DNA of 64,000 nt from Tritrichomonas musculus (taxonomy: Eukaryota > Parabasalia > Tritrichomonadida > Tritrichomonadidae). The translations under genes and the position numbers were made by a program. This document shows, one piece after another, positions 42,443 to 54,100 of the stretch (the stretch's first letter is position 1; each line of letters opens with the position of its first letter). The notes beneath the pieces were generated by a model that did no database searches, was not told where the DNA came from, and saw nothing but the letters and a program-made list of their open reading frames with translations. The stretch spans positions 2,480,001 through 2,544,000 of the forward strand of contig JAPFFF010000006.1 of NCBI GenBank assembly GCA_039105265.1, written 5' to 3'.

Positions 42443-43363
42443 TTATTTAGCAAAAACTTCATTTATATCTTCAATATCTGGAATTTGTGTTATTTTGAAG
42501 TTTCCTCCTCTATTTATGAACTTTTCTTCATCAAATCCTGCATTTCGCATAATTTCACTGAATTCTGAATCAAGAAGGCAGTTCTTTCTGATTTTACTTC
42601 CAGATGAAGAATCTAATAGAAAACCTGCTTCATCAACCATGAGATAAGATGTTAACATATCATCATTATTTTCAAGTTTAGGAATAATTGAACATTTTTC
42701 TTTACATTCTTTTTTCCAGTTTTCCCATTCCTCATCAGTGATAAATCCTGTATATGGCGTTCTTTCATCTTTTTCAATTCCATTTTCATTATCAATTTTC
42801 AAAACTCTGAAAACTTTCCATCTTTGTGGTTGAATTTCATTTACTAACTCGAAAATTGAGTCATCATGCAAGTTTTCACGACATATCACAGTGTTGAGCT
42901 TGAGATATTTATGGTTTTGCTTGCATAAGTTTGCCACTCGACGGACACTTTCTAGATGTGTTGGCTCGTTGTCATAGTGAATTCGCGAGCATCTTCCGAT
43001 TTTATAGTTGATATCATCATCTCCAGAGTCAACTGAAATTCCAATCATGTCAAGATCATTTTTAATACTATTGAACAATTTGTTTGTAAATTTCGAAGCA
43101 TTCGTGATCACTGACGTTTCAAGTCCTTTTTCTTTTGCTCTTCTGATTAATCGTTTTGCCAAGCCAGGAACCATAAATGGCTCGCCACCAGCAAAATTGA
43201 TTCTTTTGATTAATGGTGAGCGTGCAATGTTATCAATAACTTTGTCCCATTCTTCATTTAGTAACGTTGTGTTATCTTGACATCCTCGATGAAAACAAAA
43301 CTTGCAATGATAATTACAACATCTGATAAAATGTACATTGACTGTGTATTTGCCCAAAGACAT
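42443..43363 (-). CDS. Viperin-like radical SAM enzyme (SAND family)
   Basis: 306 residues. The radical SAM cluster motif is CNYHCKFC (C16, C20, C23) and the SAM-binding motif AGGEPF is at 58-63. The rest follows viperin closely by eye: MIGISVDSGDDDINYKIGR, KLNTVICRENL, QPQRWKVFRVLKIDNENG, then FITDEEWENW, the SYLMVDEAGFLLD strand and a C-terminal FDEEKFINRGGNF. Viperins convert CTP to the chain terminator ddhCTP and have antiviral roles in animals and prokaryotes; that this one does so is inference. It lacks the N-terminal amphipathic helix of animal viperin, so it is probably cytosolic. TCACTT lies 9 bp upstream as an initiator. It sits between two transposons. Confidence 0.9.
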   Translation of the reverse strand: MSLGKYTVNVHFIRCCNYHCKFCFHRGCQDNTTLLNEEWDKVIDNIARSPLIKRINFAGGEPFMVPGLAKRLIRRAKEKGLETSVITNASKFTNKLFNSIKNDLDMIGISVDSGDDDINYKIGRCSRIHYDNEPTHLESVRRVANLCKQNHKYLKLNTVICRENLHDDSIFELVNEIQPQRWKVFRVLKIDNENGIEKDERTPYTGFITDEEWENWKKECKEKCSIIPKLENNDDMLTSYLMVDEAGFLLDSSSGSKIRKNCLLDSEFSEIMRNAGFDEEKFINRGGNFKITQIPDIEDINEVFAK

Positions 43364-43372
43364 TTGAAAATG

Positions 43373-43378
43373 AAGTGA
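43373..43378 (-). promoter_or_regulatory. Initiator-like element (TCACTT) of the viperin-like gene
   Basis: Matches trichomonad TCA+1Y(T/A) and lies within 20 bp of the ATG. A TCATTTT directly follows as an alternative. Confidence 0.5.
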
Positions 43379-43652
43379 AAAAAATTAATTGGATTTATAC
43401 CAATTTTTATTCAATTGTTTCAAAAAAGGCACATTTTTTTTTTCTCTCAATTTTTTTTTTTGCATTTAGAATTCAATTAAAATTTTATTTGAAAAATTTC
43501 TGTCAATTATTTTTTATAAAAATGTCATTAAAATTTTGAAGTTGAAAAAAAAGTATTTTAATTAGAAGACATTATTTTGATAAATCTGATTATTTCGTTT
43601 TATCAATTTGATGATTCTAATATGAATTTATTTAAAATATTAATATAACTTA

Positions 43653-45381
43653 CAGTTATGTATAAAATATTGAAGCAGTATAAAAAGTGGAAGCACTTTT
43701 TTAAAAAATTTTCAAATTTTTTTTTCAAAAATCAATTTTTTTCTCATCATATATTAAAGTTATCCAAAAGTAAAATATACCAAAATGCTAAGCGTTTAAT
43801 ACTTTTTATAAATAACTATGACATTTTTATATTAGACTAAAGTCAGAGAATTTTTCGAATGAAGAAGAAGAGAAAATATAATGCATTTTATTAGTAGCAC
43901 TGTGCATTATTTCAAAATTAAATTGGATATATTGATTCTATATATGCTACCACATAATAAATAAAAATAAAACTATAGCCATTATTATTAACATTTATGA
44001 TAAAAATAGAAATTTATTTTTTTTTAAGGCCGTTTAAATTTTATGAAAATTTAAAATTGTTGAAAGTCTTGTTTTGAAGAGTAATTTAGTTAAATTAGTT
44101 TTTCACTGAAATAAAACATTCTAATAAATAAGTTAAGATTATATCAAACCTTGATCATATTCATTATTTATTAATTTATATTTATAAAATAATCAATGAA
44201 TGAATATGTAGAAAAATTTAATTATTTACAACAAATATATCATTTTTGTGTTACGATAAACGTGAGAATATAATTAGCATATGTCACAAATATATTACCC
44301 TAATTATTACATTTTGAATCTAATTATATCTTTAGATGAGTCGGATTTGATGACAAATAAGGGAAATTGACAAAATGAAATAAAAATTCATTTTCAAGTA
44401 AAAAAAACTCATTTAATAGGATTATATCATTATTTATTGATTTAAAAGTATTGTAATTTATATAATATTCATTTATTAGTTAAAACGAATGATCAATTCT
44501 GATCATTTACATATTGTGAATTTACAAAAAAAAAAACCTAAATGTACAATAAAAATAATCATATAAAGCCTAAATTAATATCAGATAGCAACTATTAAAT
44601 CCTTTGATACTATAAAATAAAAAAAAAAAATATAGAAATACTTTTTTTTAATACACCATATTCGTTTATAAATCACAGACGTTTATTTTATCGATTTCAA
44701 GAATACGATTGTATCTTGGTACATAATTCATATACAACATGTTTTATTCATTTATAACGTGTGATTTATAGATTTAATTATTTTTTTATTGAATTATAAA
44801 AGTGTAATGATTGAAAAAGAAGATATTTACATCTCTAATTTTGAAATTAGCATTCTGCTTAAAAAAAGCAAAATAGAATAGGGGATTCTTGTAGTAATGA
44901 TCTTCATGAATATATATAGAAACATTTATTTAAGTTAAATCCAACTAGAAATCATTTTTATCAGACTTTCAACAATTTTAAATTTTCATAAAATTTAAAC
45001 GGCCTTAAAAAAAAAAATAAATTTCTATTTTTATCATAAATGTTAATAATAATGGCTATAGTTTTATTTTTATTTATTATGTGGTAGCATATATAGAATC
45101 AATATATCCAATTTAATTTTGAAATAATGCACAGTGCTACTAATAAAATGCATTATATTTTCTCTTCTTCTTCATTCGAAAAATTCTCTGACTTTAGTCT
45201 AATATAAAAATGTCATAGTTATTTATAAAAAGTATTAAACGCTTAGCATTTTGGTATATTTTACTTTTGGATAACTTTAATATATGATGAGAAAAAAATT
45301 GATTTTTGAAAAAAAATTTTGAAAATTTTTTAAAAAAGTGCTTCCACTTTTTATACTGCTTCAATATTTTATACATAACTG
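43653..45381. mobile_element. 1,729-bp TA-flanked element with ~418-bp terminal inverted repeats
   Basis: The left arm (43653-44069) and right arm (44963-45381) are inverted copies with only small indels, starting CAGTTATGTATAAAATATTG. TA borders both ends (43651-43652 and 45382-45383). The 60-codon frames in each arm are mirror images of each other, so they reflect the repeat rather than two genes. The centre (~44070-44962) is non-coding. Very long arms with TA suggest a foldback-type Tc1/mariner derivative. The high arm identity suggests recent activity or conversion between arms. Confidence 0.88.
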
Positions 45382-45383
45382 TA

Positions 45384-45511
45384 TGTTTTACTGAAGGCAA
45401 CTTATTATTCGAAGTTTTAAAACATATTAAAGATTCTTTCATGGAAAATGTTATTTAATAATATAAAACTTTTTTTTTTATTATTCCAAAATGATAATCT
45501 CCAATTTTTTA
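45384..45511. other. Short spacer between two elements
   Basis: 128 bp of AT-rich sequence; no feature seen. Confidence 0.5.
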
Positions 45512-45513
45512 TA

Positions 45514-46976
45514 TAGTTGGTGGACATAATTGTGTTTTGGAGACATAATTATGTTTTCACATCATTTCTATATATTCAAATTGGACTTTTAAAAAAACAA
45601 TTGTAGAACAATTAATATCATATTGGATACATTCTATTCCCCGATTTTCATTCACTTTTATCAAACTAAATTTGATCATAAAAATGATATCGAATTTTTA
45701 ATTTCTGAATATTTTTTTATTATTTGAAAAAAATTATAATTTACTTTTCATCTATAATTAAAATGTATCATTATTATTTATTGAAATAAAATAGATAATT
45801 AGAAAAAATGGTTTCATTTTCATTTCACTACTCAAAAAACTCATTTCATATCACATTTCATTCTTTTACCATAAAAAAAAGGTTGTTTTAATTTGCTCTA
45901 ACATAGTTATTATTTTAGAATATAATGTATATATTATATTTTAGAAAAAAATTTATTGAAATAATAATTATATAAAAAGAAAAAGTGTTTTCAAAATATG
46001 ACAAAAATCATTCATACAAAATTACTAATTTTGAAAAATGAGTTTATTTTATTTCAAATTAGATGCAGTATTAATCATCTATATGATGCATATAATATAT
46101 TAAATATAATAATATGGTTGAAAAAGAATCAATCTTGGAAAAATTTCATTTTTCTTTTTTTCATTCAAAATCATTCATAAATCACTCATGCATAATTGAT
46201 ATGATTTCAGAATTACATTATTTGATAATACATACAATGAAATATATTATTAATCCTCTAAAAATCATTTTTGCCCATCAAGATTTCAGGTTTTTCTAAG
46301 AAATATACAAATTTCACTTTTTTATTTTTTCTATTATAATAGCATTAAAAATAGCAATTAATCAATAAATATTAGGTAAGTATAGAAGAACTATTAAAAT
46401 AATGAAAAAAATTTCTCAATGTCTAAAATTGAAAGTCTTTTTAAGTATTTTCAGAAGTTACTCTTTTTCATTAAGGTCATAGATCATGAGTAGAACCGCC
46501 AATTTTATTCTTTCAATATCATTATACTATATGCATTATATCAAATATTTAAATAAAAATTTAAAAGTTTTTATTTTTTATTGGAAAAAAACAAAAAAGT
46601 GATATGATTTTATTCTTTATTTTGTGCATCAAAATTTTCTTATATGAAAGTTTTTAGATATCAATTATCTGGCAAAATTATATCATTACTGATTATGAAT
46701 TAATGATATTATTATTAAATCCCAAGTTTCAATTATTGAGAATAAAATAAGCATTTTGACTTTTTTTTACATTAATGGCAAAATTTCATATAAATCACAA
46801 ATATAATAGCTCATTTAATTAAATAATGATGTACATAAAATACATTAATAAAGTATATAATATTATCAAATTATCTTTAAAAAGCATTGAGAAAAATGTG
46901 TTTTATTTTTGTGTACCATTCAAAAAGTTGAGCAAACATGATTATGTCCCAAAAACATAATTATGTCCACCAACTA
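45514..46976. mobile_element. 1,463-bp TA-flanked element, decayed
   Basis: The left end TAGTTGGTGGACATAATT and the right end are inverted repeats. In both arms a second GACATAATTATG-like block follows after ~15 bp. TA lies on both sides (45512-45513 and 46977-46978; a shift by one TA unit is possible). The interior is very AT-rich, and the small frames at 45998-46299 are not convincing. Confidence 0.72.
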
Positions 46977-46984
46977 TATTTAAT

Positions 46985-47828
46985 TAGAGGAGGGTCAACT
47001 TTATTTTTAACACAAAAACTCATAGTATAATTGGTTTGGATTTTTCATTAGTGCATATAATATTTAATATAATATATAATAGTTTTTCAATCTAAAATAT
47101 CTCTATAATTTATTTATATTATTGAGATAAAAATGTTTTATTCCAAATTAATCGAATTTGAATGCCTATTCAAATATTTTTTTCTCTCAATTTTTTCTTT
47201 TCAAATTTTCGTATTATTGTTTTACAAATTTTTCTTGATTGGATATTAATATTTTATAAATATTCTTGCATATTTAATCATGTATATAGATTTAAAAAAT
47301 AATTACTCATACGGTATTTTAAATCAATTTATATATTTGCTTGGGAGAATGTATAAAACTAATGATCGAGTGTAACTTATCATGACTCTAATAAAAAATT
47401 TGTAGTTAGGATTTGAGATTTAGTCAAATAAATAGATTTATTATACGCATTTATATCTTATATATTGTTTTCGAATGATTTGGTGTGTTGAATTTGGGGC
47501 AATGTTTGATTTAATAGCATCAGTAATTATTTCAAAAAACTGATTATATCTCAGCCATTTTGTAAAAATATTGAATCTCGCATGGTTTATTCTAATTATA
47601 TTAGCGGATACTTTTAAATCATCATTTGATCTATCTTGAATTATTTGAAATTGAGAATCTCCAATTTTCATCGATTGCCCTTAATCAAATCATAAAAGTA
47701 ATATTTATATATAATTGTTTTTATATTATTTATAAATAAAATAAAATTTTGAATTTATTAATTACATAACGCAAAAAAAGGAAAACAATGAGAAAAAATT
47801 GCCAATTCAATTAGGTGACCCTCCTCTA
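46985..47828. mobile_element. 844-bp element with 13-bp inverted ends and 6-bp flank repeat
   Basis: The ends TAGAGGAGGGTCA are inverted, flanked by TTTAAT at 46979-46984 and 47829-47834. It abuts the previous element. A 76-codon minus frame (47441-47671, starting MKIGDSQFQI) has less extreme composition than its surroundings and could be a captured or decayed gene piece. The family is unclear; the 6-bp AT-only flank repeat could be partly chance. Confidence 0.55.
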
Positions 47829-47834
47829 TTTAAT

Positions 47835-48179
47835 TGAGAAAAAATTCTCAATTTACACAATTAATAGGATATTGAATTTAGATATTTAGGTTAAACAACT
47901 TTCTCTTTTAAAAGACAATGACATTTTACATGTAAACATAATTCAAAATAAAAGTATGATAAAAAAGATCATTTTAATTTTGCATATCTAAAAAAGTTAT
48001 TTAGATAAATTCACCAAGAAAATCAAAAAACAACATTAAATAAATGATTTAAAATGTATAATCAAAATTTATACATATATTATAAATGATTTTCTCTATC
48101 AAAAAATATTTGACCGGACGGTTTGAATCAATTTGTTGAGTTTTTTTGATAGCCGGCCAACACTTTTTTTCTTAATTCA
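47835..48179. other. Upstream region of the giant LRR gene
   Basis: About 345 bp, AT-rich. ATTCA directly precedes the ATG. A more GC-rich patch GACCGGACGG at ~48112 is the only contrast. Confidence 0.5.
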
Positions 48180-51100
48180 ATGAAGAAGACAAATAATTCA
48201 ATTGGGAATTCTTTTGAGATTTCCATCAAGCCTTTATCCCAAAATAAGAAATTCTTTGTTTTTAGGAATAAGAAATATCCAATCAATTTTAATTTATTCA
48301 AAATTAATTCGCAATATTTTTATAGATATCAAAAACAATATGAAAATATAGAGCTCATTGACATTTTCCAAGGCGATGAAAAAGAGAAATTTAATGATAT
48401 CTCTGATACCGCAATTTCAAATTTTATATTTTTATGTCAAAATGAAACATGCAAAATTGAAAATTCAGATTTATTTTATATCGAATACTTAGCTCATAAA
48501 TTTGAAGTTACAGCATTAATTGAAATTATTAATAATATTATTTCAAAAAATCCAACAGAATTTATTTTTGATAGAATTATATTTAAAATACAACATTCAT
48601 GCCTACAAAATTGCCAGACTGATTATAATTCCAATTTTTCTGATGAAGATGCAAAAATCATTGCATCAGACTTAATTGAATATATCAAAGATGATAGAAT
48701 ATTCAATTTTCCAATATCAATTCTTTATCAAATATTAAGTGAATATGCTATTTTAAATCATAATCAACCGAAATCATATGATTCTAATATCAGCATTACA
48801 CAAGCAAATGAAAATAATATTAATGAGAACAATAACTACACATTAAAGATTGATAATTTAAGTCAAATCATTGATTTTTTGTTTAAATGTCTGGATAAAT
48901 TTGGCAAAGATGCTTCAATTTTATTCTCTTTGATTGACTTCAATAAATATAGAAAAGAAGTCATTAAAAAGCTTTCATACAAGTATCCAAACACATTTGA
49001 TTTCAATTTAATTGGCACCAAATTATTGAAATTTGCACTTGAAATGGACCATGAAAACTCACAAATTACTCAAAAACGCTCAATAATTGTGCTTGAAATC
49101 ACAAATTCTTTTGAAATTCCATTGAATTTCATGAAAAGACAGTCACAAATATCGAGAGAAAAGAAACAGAAAGAACAAAACAATGATTTAAATATTAAAT
49201 GTGAAGAATCTTGTATTCATAATGAAAACCCTGTTTCTTCATTTGATTTTTCATTTGCATTGATTATTGAGGTTCCAAACAATGAAACAAATGATGAAGA
49301 AGATCAAGTATTGCTGAATTTTCCCAAGGGAATCAAAAGGATTGATGATTATGAGTTTGCAAATGATCAAACAATTACAGAGATCATCATTCCTTCTTCA
49401 GTCAAGTTGATTGGTGACTTTGCATTTTCTGGTTGCTCTTTGTTAAAGAAAGCAATCATTCCAATCTCAGTTCAATTGATTGGATTTAATGCATTTAATG
49501 GCTGCCCAAAATTGAAAGAAATTACAATGAATCCTTATGTGACAAATTTTGAATCTGATTCTTTTTCTGATTGTAATTCATTTAATCATTTGGTAATTTC
49601 TTCATCTGTTTCAACAATTAATGAGTTCAATTACAATCGATTTGGAAAACTGACAACTTTAACAATTCCCCCATCTGTAATTACAATTGCAAATTTTGCT
49701 TTTAATAACTTTTTATCACTTGAAAAAATAACAATACCTCCATCAGTGAGATGCATACCTAAATATTCATTTAAAGGATGCTTAAATCTTAAAGAGATAA
49801 CAATTGATCCTTATAAAACTGAATTTGAAAAAGATACTTTTTCAGGTTGTAGTCTATTGAAACATTTGATTATTGGATCTTCGGCTACAATAATAAAACA
49901 ATTTGATTTCAATTCCTTTGGTAAACTTACAAATATTACTGTTCCTGAATCAGCAATTATGGTCGGAGTTAAGTCTTTTAATGGATGCTCAACACTTGTT
50001 GATGTTCATATTCCATCATCAATTAAAAATTTTGGTGAAAGTTCTTTTGCTGGATGCTCTTCTTTGAAACAAATTTCAATTCCATCTGCATCAACAGCAA
50101 TTAAAAAGTCGACATTTGAAGGATGCTCATCTTTAACAACAATAGTTATTCCTTCATCTACCAAAATAATAGAAAAATCAGCATTTGAAGGATGCATTTC
50201 ATTAACTGAAATCACAATTCCTTCTTCAGTTCAAATAATTGAAACAAATGCTTTCCAAGGATTACGAACATTAAAAATAAATGGTGACATTCAAAATCTA
50301 CCAAATAACTCTTTCAAAAATTGCTCATCATTAACACAAGTAGTCTTTAATACTGATCAATTAAAATCAATTGGAATATCAGCTTTTGAAGGATGCTCTT
50401 CATTACCTCGAATAATCCTTCCTGAATCAGTTCAGATAATTGAAAATTTAGTATTCAAAGGATGCTCAGCATTATTTCAAATGACAATACCTCCAACTGT
50501 TAATACAATAAAAAGTTCAACATTCGAAGAATGCTCATCTTTGAGGGAAATTACATTGCCATCTTCAATTCAGACAATTGAAAGAAATGCTTTTCAAGGA
50601 ATAAGGATGCTAGTAGTTTACAGTGAAATTCAAAATCTCCCAAGTTATTCATTCTTTAACTGCACATCACTGATTAATATTATATTTAATGCAAATAAAT
50701 TAGAAACAATTGGATCTTCTGCTTTTGAAGGATGCACTTCATTAACAGAGATTTCACTTCCATCTTCAATTAAGACAATTGAGGATAATGCTTTCAAAGG
50801 AGTTAAATCACTGACAATAAATGGAGATATCCAATTTATCCCAAGCGATTCATTTAGAAATTGTTTTTCTTTAACAACTGTTATACTCAATACTAGTACA
50901 TTAGAAGAAATTAAATCATCTGCCTTTGAAGGCTGTATATCTTTACAAAATATATCAATTCCTTCCTCAATACAAAAAATTGAAGCAGATGCATTTAAAG
51001 GCATAAATAATTTAACAATAAGTGGAAACATTCAAAAAATCCCAAGTAATTCATTCAAAAACTGTTCAACTTTAAAGTCAATTGTTTTTAATTCAAATGG

Positions 51101-54100
51101 ACTGAATACAATTGGATCATCAGCATTTGAAGGATGTTCTTCATTAGTTGAAATTACTTTTCCTTCAACTATTCAAACAATTGAGAGTGGTGCTTTTTTA
51201 GGAATTAAAATATTAACAATAAATGGCGATATTCAAGATCTTCCTAACAACTCATTCTTAAACTGCTCTTCATTAACAAAAATTACCATCATTTCAAATA
51301 CAATTACTTCAATCGGATCTTCAGCTTTTGAAGGGTGCTCATCTCTTAAAGAGATTTCCTTGGATGCTCAGAATTTGATGTCAATTGGATCATCAGCTTT
51401 TAACAAGTGTTCAAACTTAATTGAAATAACAATTCCTTCTTCAATTCAAATTATTGGTGAAAATGCTTTTCAAGGAATTAAAGTGTTAACAATAAATAGT
51501 GATATAGAATATCTTCCTAGCAATTCTTTCAAAAATTGTGTATCATTAGAAAAAATTATTTTAAATACAGATAAACTATGTTCTATCAAATCATCTACGT
51601 TTGAAGGTTGCTCATCATTATCAGAAATAACAATCCCATCCACAGTTCAATCTATTGATAAAGATGCATTTCTTGGTGTTAAATCATTAAAAATCAATAG
51701 TAATATACAAAGCATTCCTAATAATGCTTTTGCTAATTGTTCATCTTTGGAAAAGATCTTTTTCAATACTCAAGAATTAACTTCAATTGGTCTATCAACA
51801 TTTCAAGATTGCTCATCGTTAAAAGAAATAACTATACCATCTTTAGTTCATACAATTGAGAATAATGCATTTCTTGGGGTTAGAATACTGACAATAAATA
51901 GTGATATCGAACATATTCCAAATTTTTCATTTCGAAATTGTTCATCATTGACAAAATTAACTCTTAATACAGAAAAATTAAACTCAATCGGATTATCTGC
52001 TTTTGAAGGATGCACTTCATTAACACAAATCATTTTACCTGATACAGTTTCATCGTTTGAAAGCTCAATATTCAAATCATGCTCTTCATTAATTGAAATA
52101 TCTATTCCTTCATCATTATCAAATATCCCTGAGTCAACGTTCGAAAATTGTTCTTCATTGCAAACAATTACCATTCCATCATCAATTCAAACGATAGAAA
52201 AATTTGCATTTAAGGGATGCTCTTCACTTCTACAAATTTTAATATTATCATCGCTTACTTCATTTTCAGAATCAATTTTTGAAGGATGTTCATCTTTGAA
52301 AGAAATAACAATTCCATCATCTGTTCAAACAATTGAAAAGTCTGTATTTAAAGGTTGCTCTTCTTTAACATTTATTTCAATACCTTCATCAATATGCACA
52401 ATTGATGAATCAACCTTTGAAGGATGCTCTTCTTTAATTGAAATATTTCTTCCATCATCTGTAAACACGGTTAATGAAAACGCATTTTTAGGGATTAAAT
52501 CATTGACAATTGATGGTGATATATCATATATTCCTGACAATTCATTTAAAAACTGTTCAACATTGACACATATAATATTTAAATCTGATAAATTAACTAA
52601 TTTTGGATCATCAGTATTTGAGGGATGCTCTTCTTTAACGGAAATCACCTTTCCTTCGTCAGTTCAATCATTTGGATACAATTGTTTTCTTGGAGTTACA
52701 TCATTAACTATATATAGTGATATTAAATGTATTCCAAATGGTACCTTCAGGAACTGTACATCATTATTATCAGTCACAATTTATGATAATTATCTGAATT
52801 CAATTGAATTTGATGCATTTGAAAGATGCTCATCGTTAAAAGAAATCAAATTTATACCGAATAATTTGACAACAATTGGATCATCAGCATTTGAAGAATG
52901 CTCTTCATTAATAGAATTTCCAATACCAACTTCAATTCATTCAATACAAAGCTCATCTTTTAAAAATTGCTCATCTTTAACTCAAATAGAAATTCCATCA
53001 TCAATAGATACAATCAAGAGCTCAACTTTCGAAGGATGCTCTTCATTAAAACAAATAACAATCCCAAATGCTATAAAAACAATTGAAAAAAATGCTTTTC
53101 TTGGAATTGTAGAACTGACTGTATATGGAGATCTACAGAAACTACCTGATAATTCATTTCAAGAATGCTCTTATTTAGAAAAAATAGTTTTTAATACTGA
53201 TTTATTGACTTCTATTTCACCCTCAGCATTCAAAGGATGCTTGTTATTAAGAGAAATCACTCTACCATCATCTTTAAATTCAATAGATAATACCGCTTTC
53301 CAAGGCGTTGTATCATTAGAAATCAAAGGAGACATTCAATTAATTCCAAGTTATTCATTTTCAAATTGCACTTCATTGATTCAAGTAATACTTAATACTC
53401 CTCAGTTAAAATCTATAGAATCGTATGCATTTGAAGGCTGTTCATCTTTAGAAAAAATAACAATTCCCTCTTCTGTTCAGACAATTAAAAGACATGCATT
53501 CCTAGGTGTTAAATCATTAACAATAAATGGAAGCATCGAACATCTGCCTGATGAATCTTTTCAAGATTGCTCATCATTAACTAAAATCATTTTTAATACA
53601 GATAACTTAACATCTATCGGAAAGTTAGCCTTTTATGGCTGTACGTTATTAGAAGAAATTGCATTTCCTCAATCAATTAAAAATATTGATAGTAGTGCTT
53701 TCAAAGGTTTTGAAAAATTAATTATTAATGGTAATATCGAACATATTCCAAATAATTCATTTGAAAACAATTCATCTTTAAAGAATATTACCTTCGAAAC
53801 CGATAATTTGATTTCAATAGGTGCATCAGCATTTAAAGGATGCACTTCTCTCACAAATATATCATTATCTAACTCAATCCAAAAAATACATGAAAACGCT
53901 TTTATGAATATAACATCATTAACAATAAATGGATCTGTTGAATGTATCCCAAGCAATTCTTTCAAAAATTGTGTTTCATTGACCAATGTTAAAATTCTGG
54001 GGAAAAAATTAACATCAATTGGTTCTTCCGCATTTGAAGGATGCATATTATTAACAGAAATAATACTTCCATCATCTATTAAAGAAATTGAAGAAAATGC

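Noticed and set aside
43658-45442. Two 60-82-codon frames with the same protein sequence on opposite strands
   Set aside because: They lie in the inverted arms of the foldback element; low-complexity Lys/Phe sequence with no motif.
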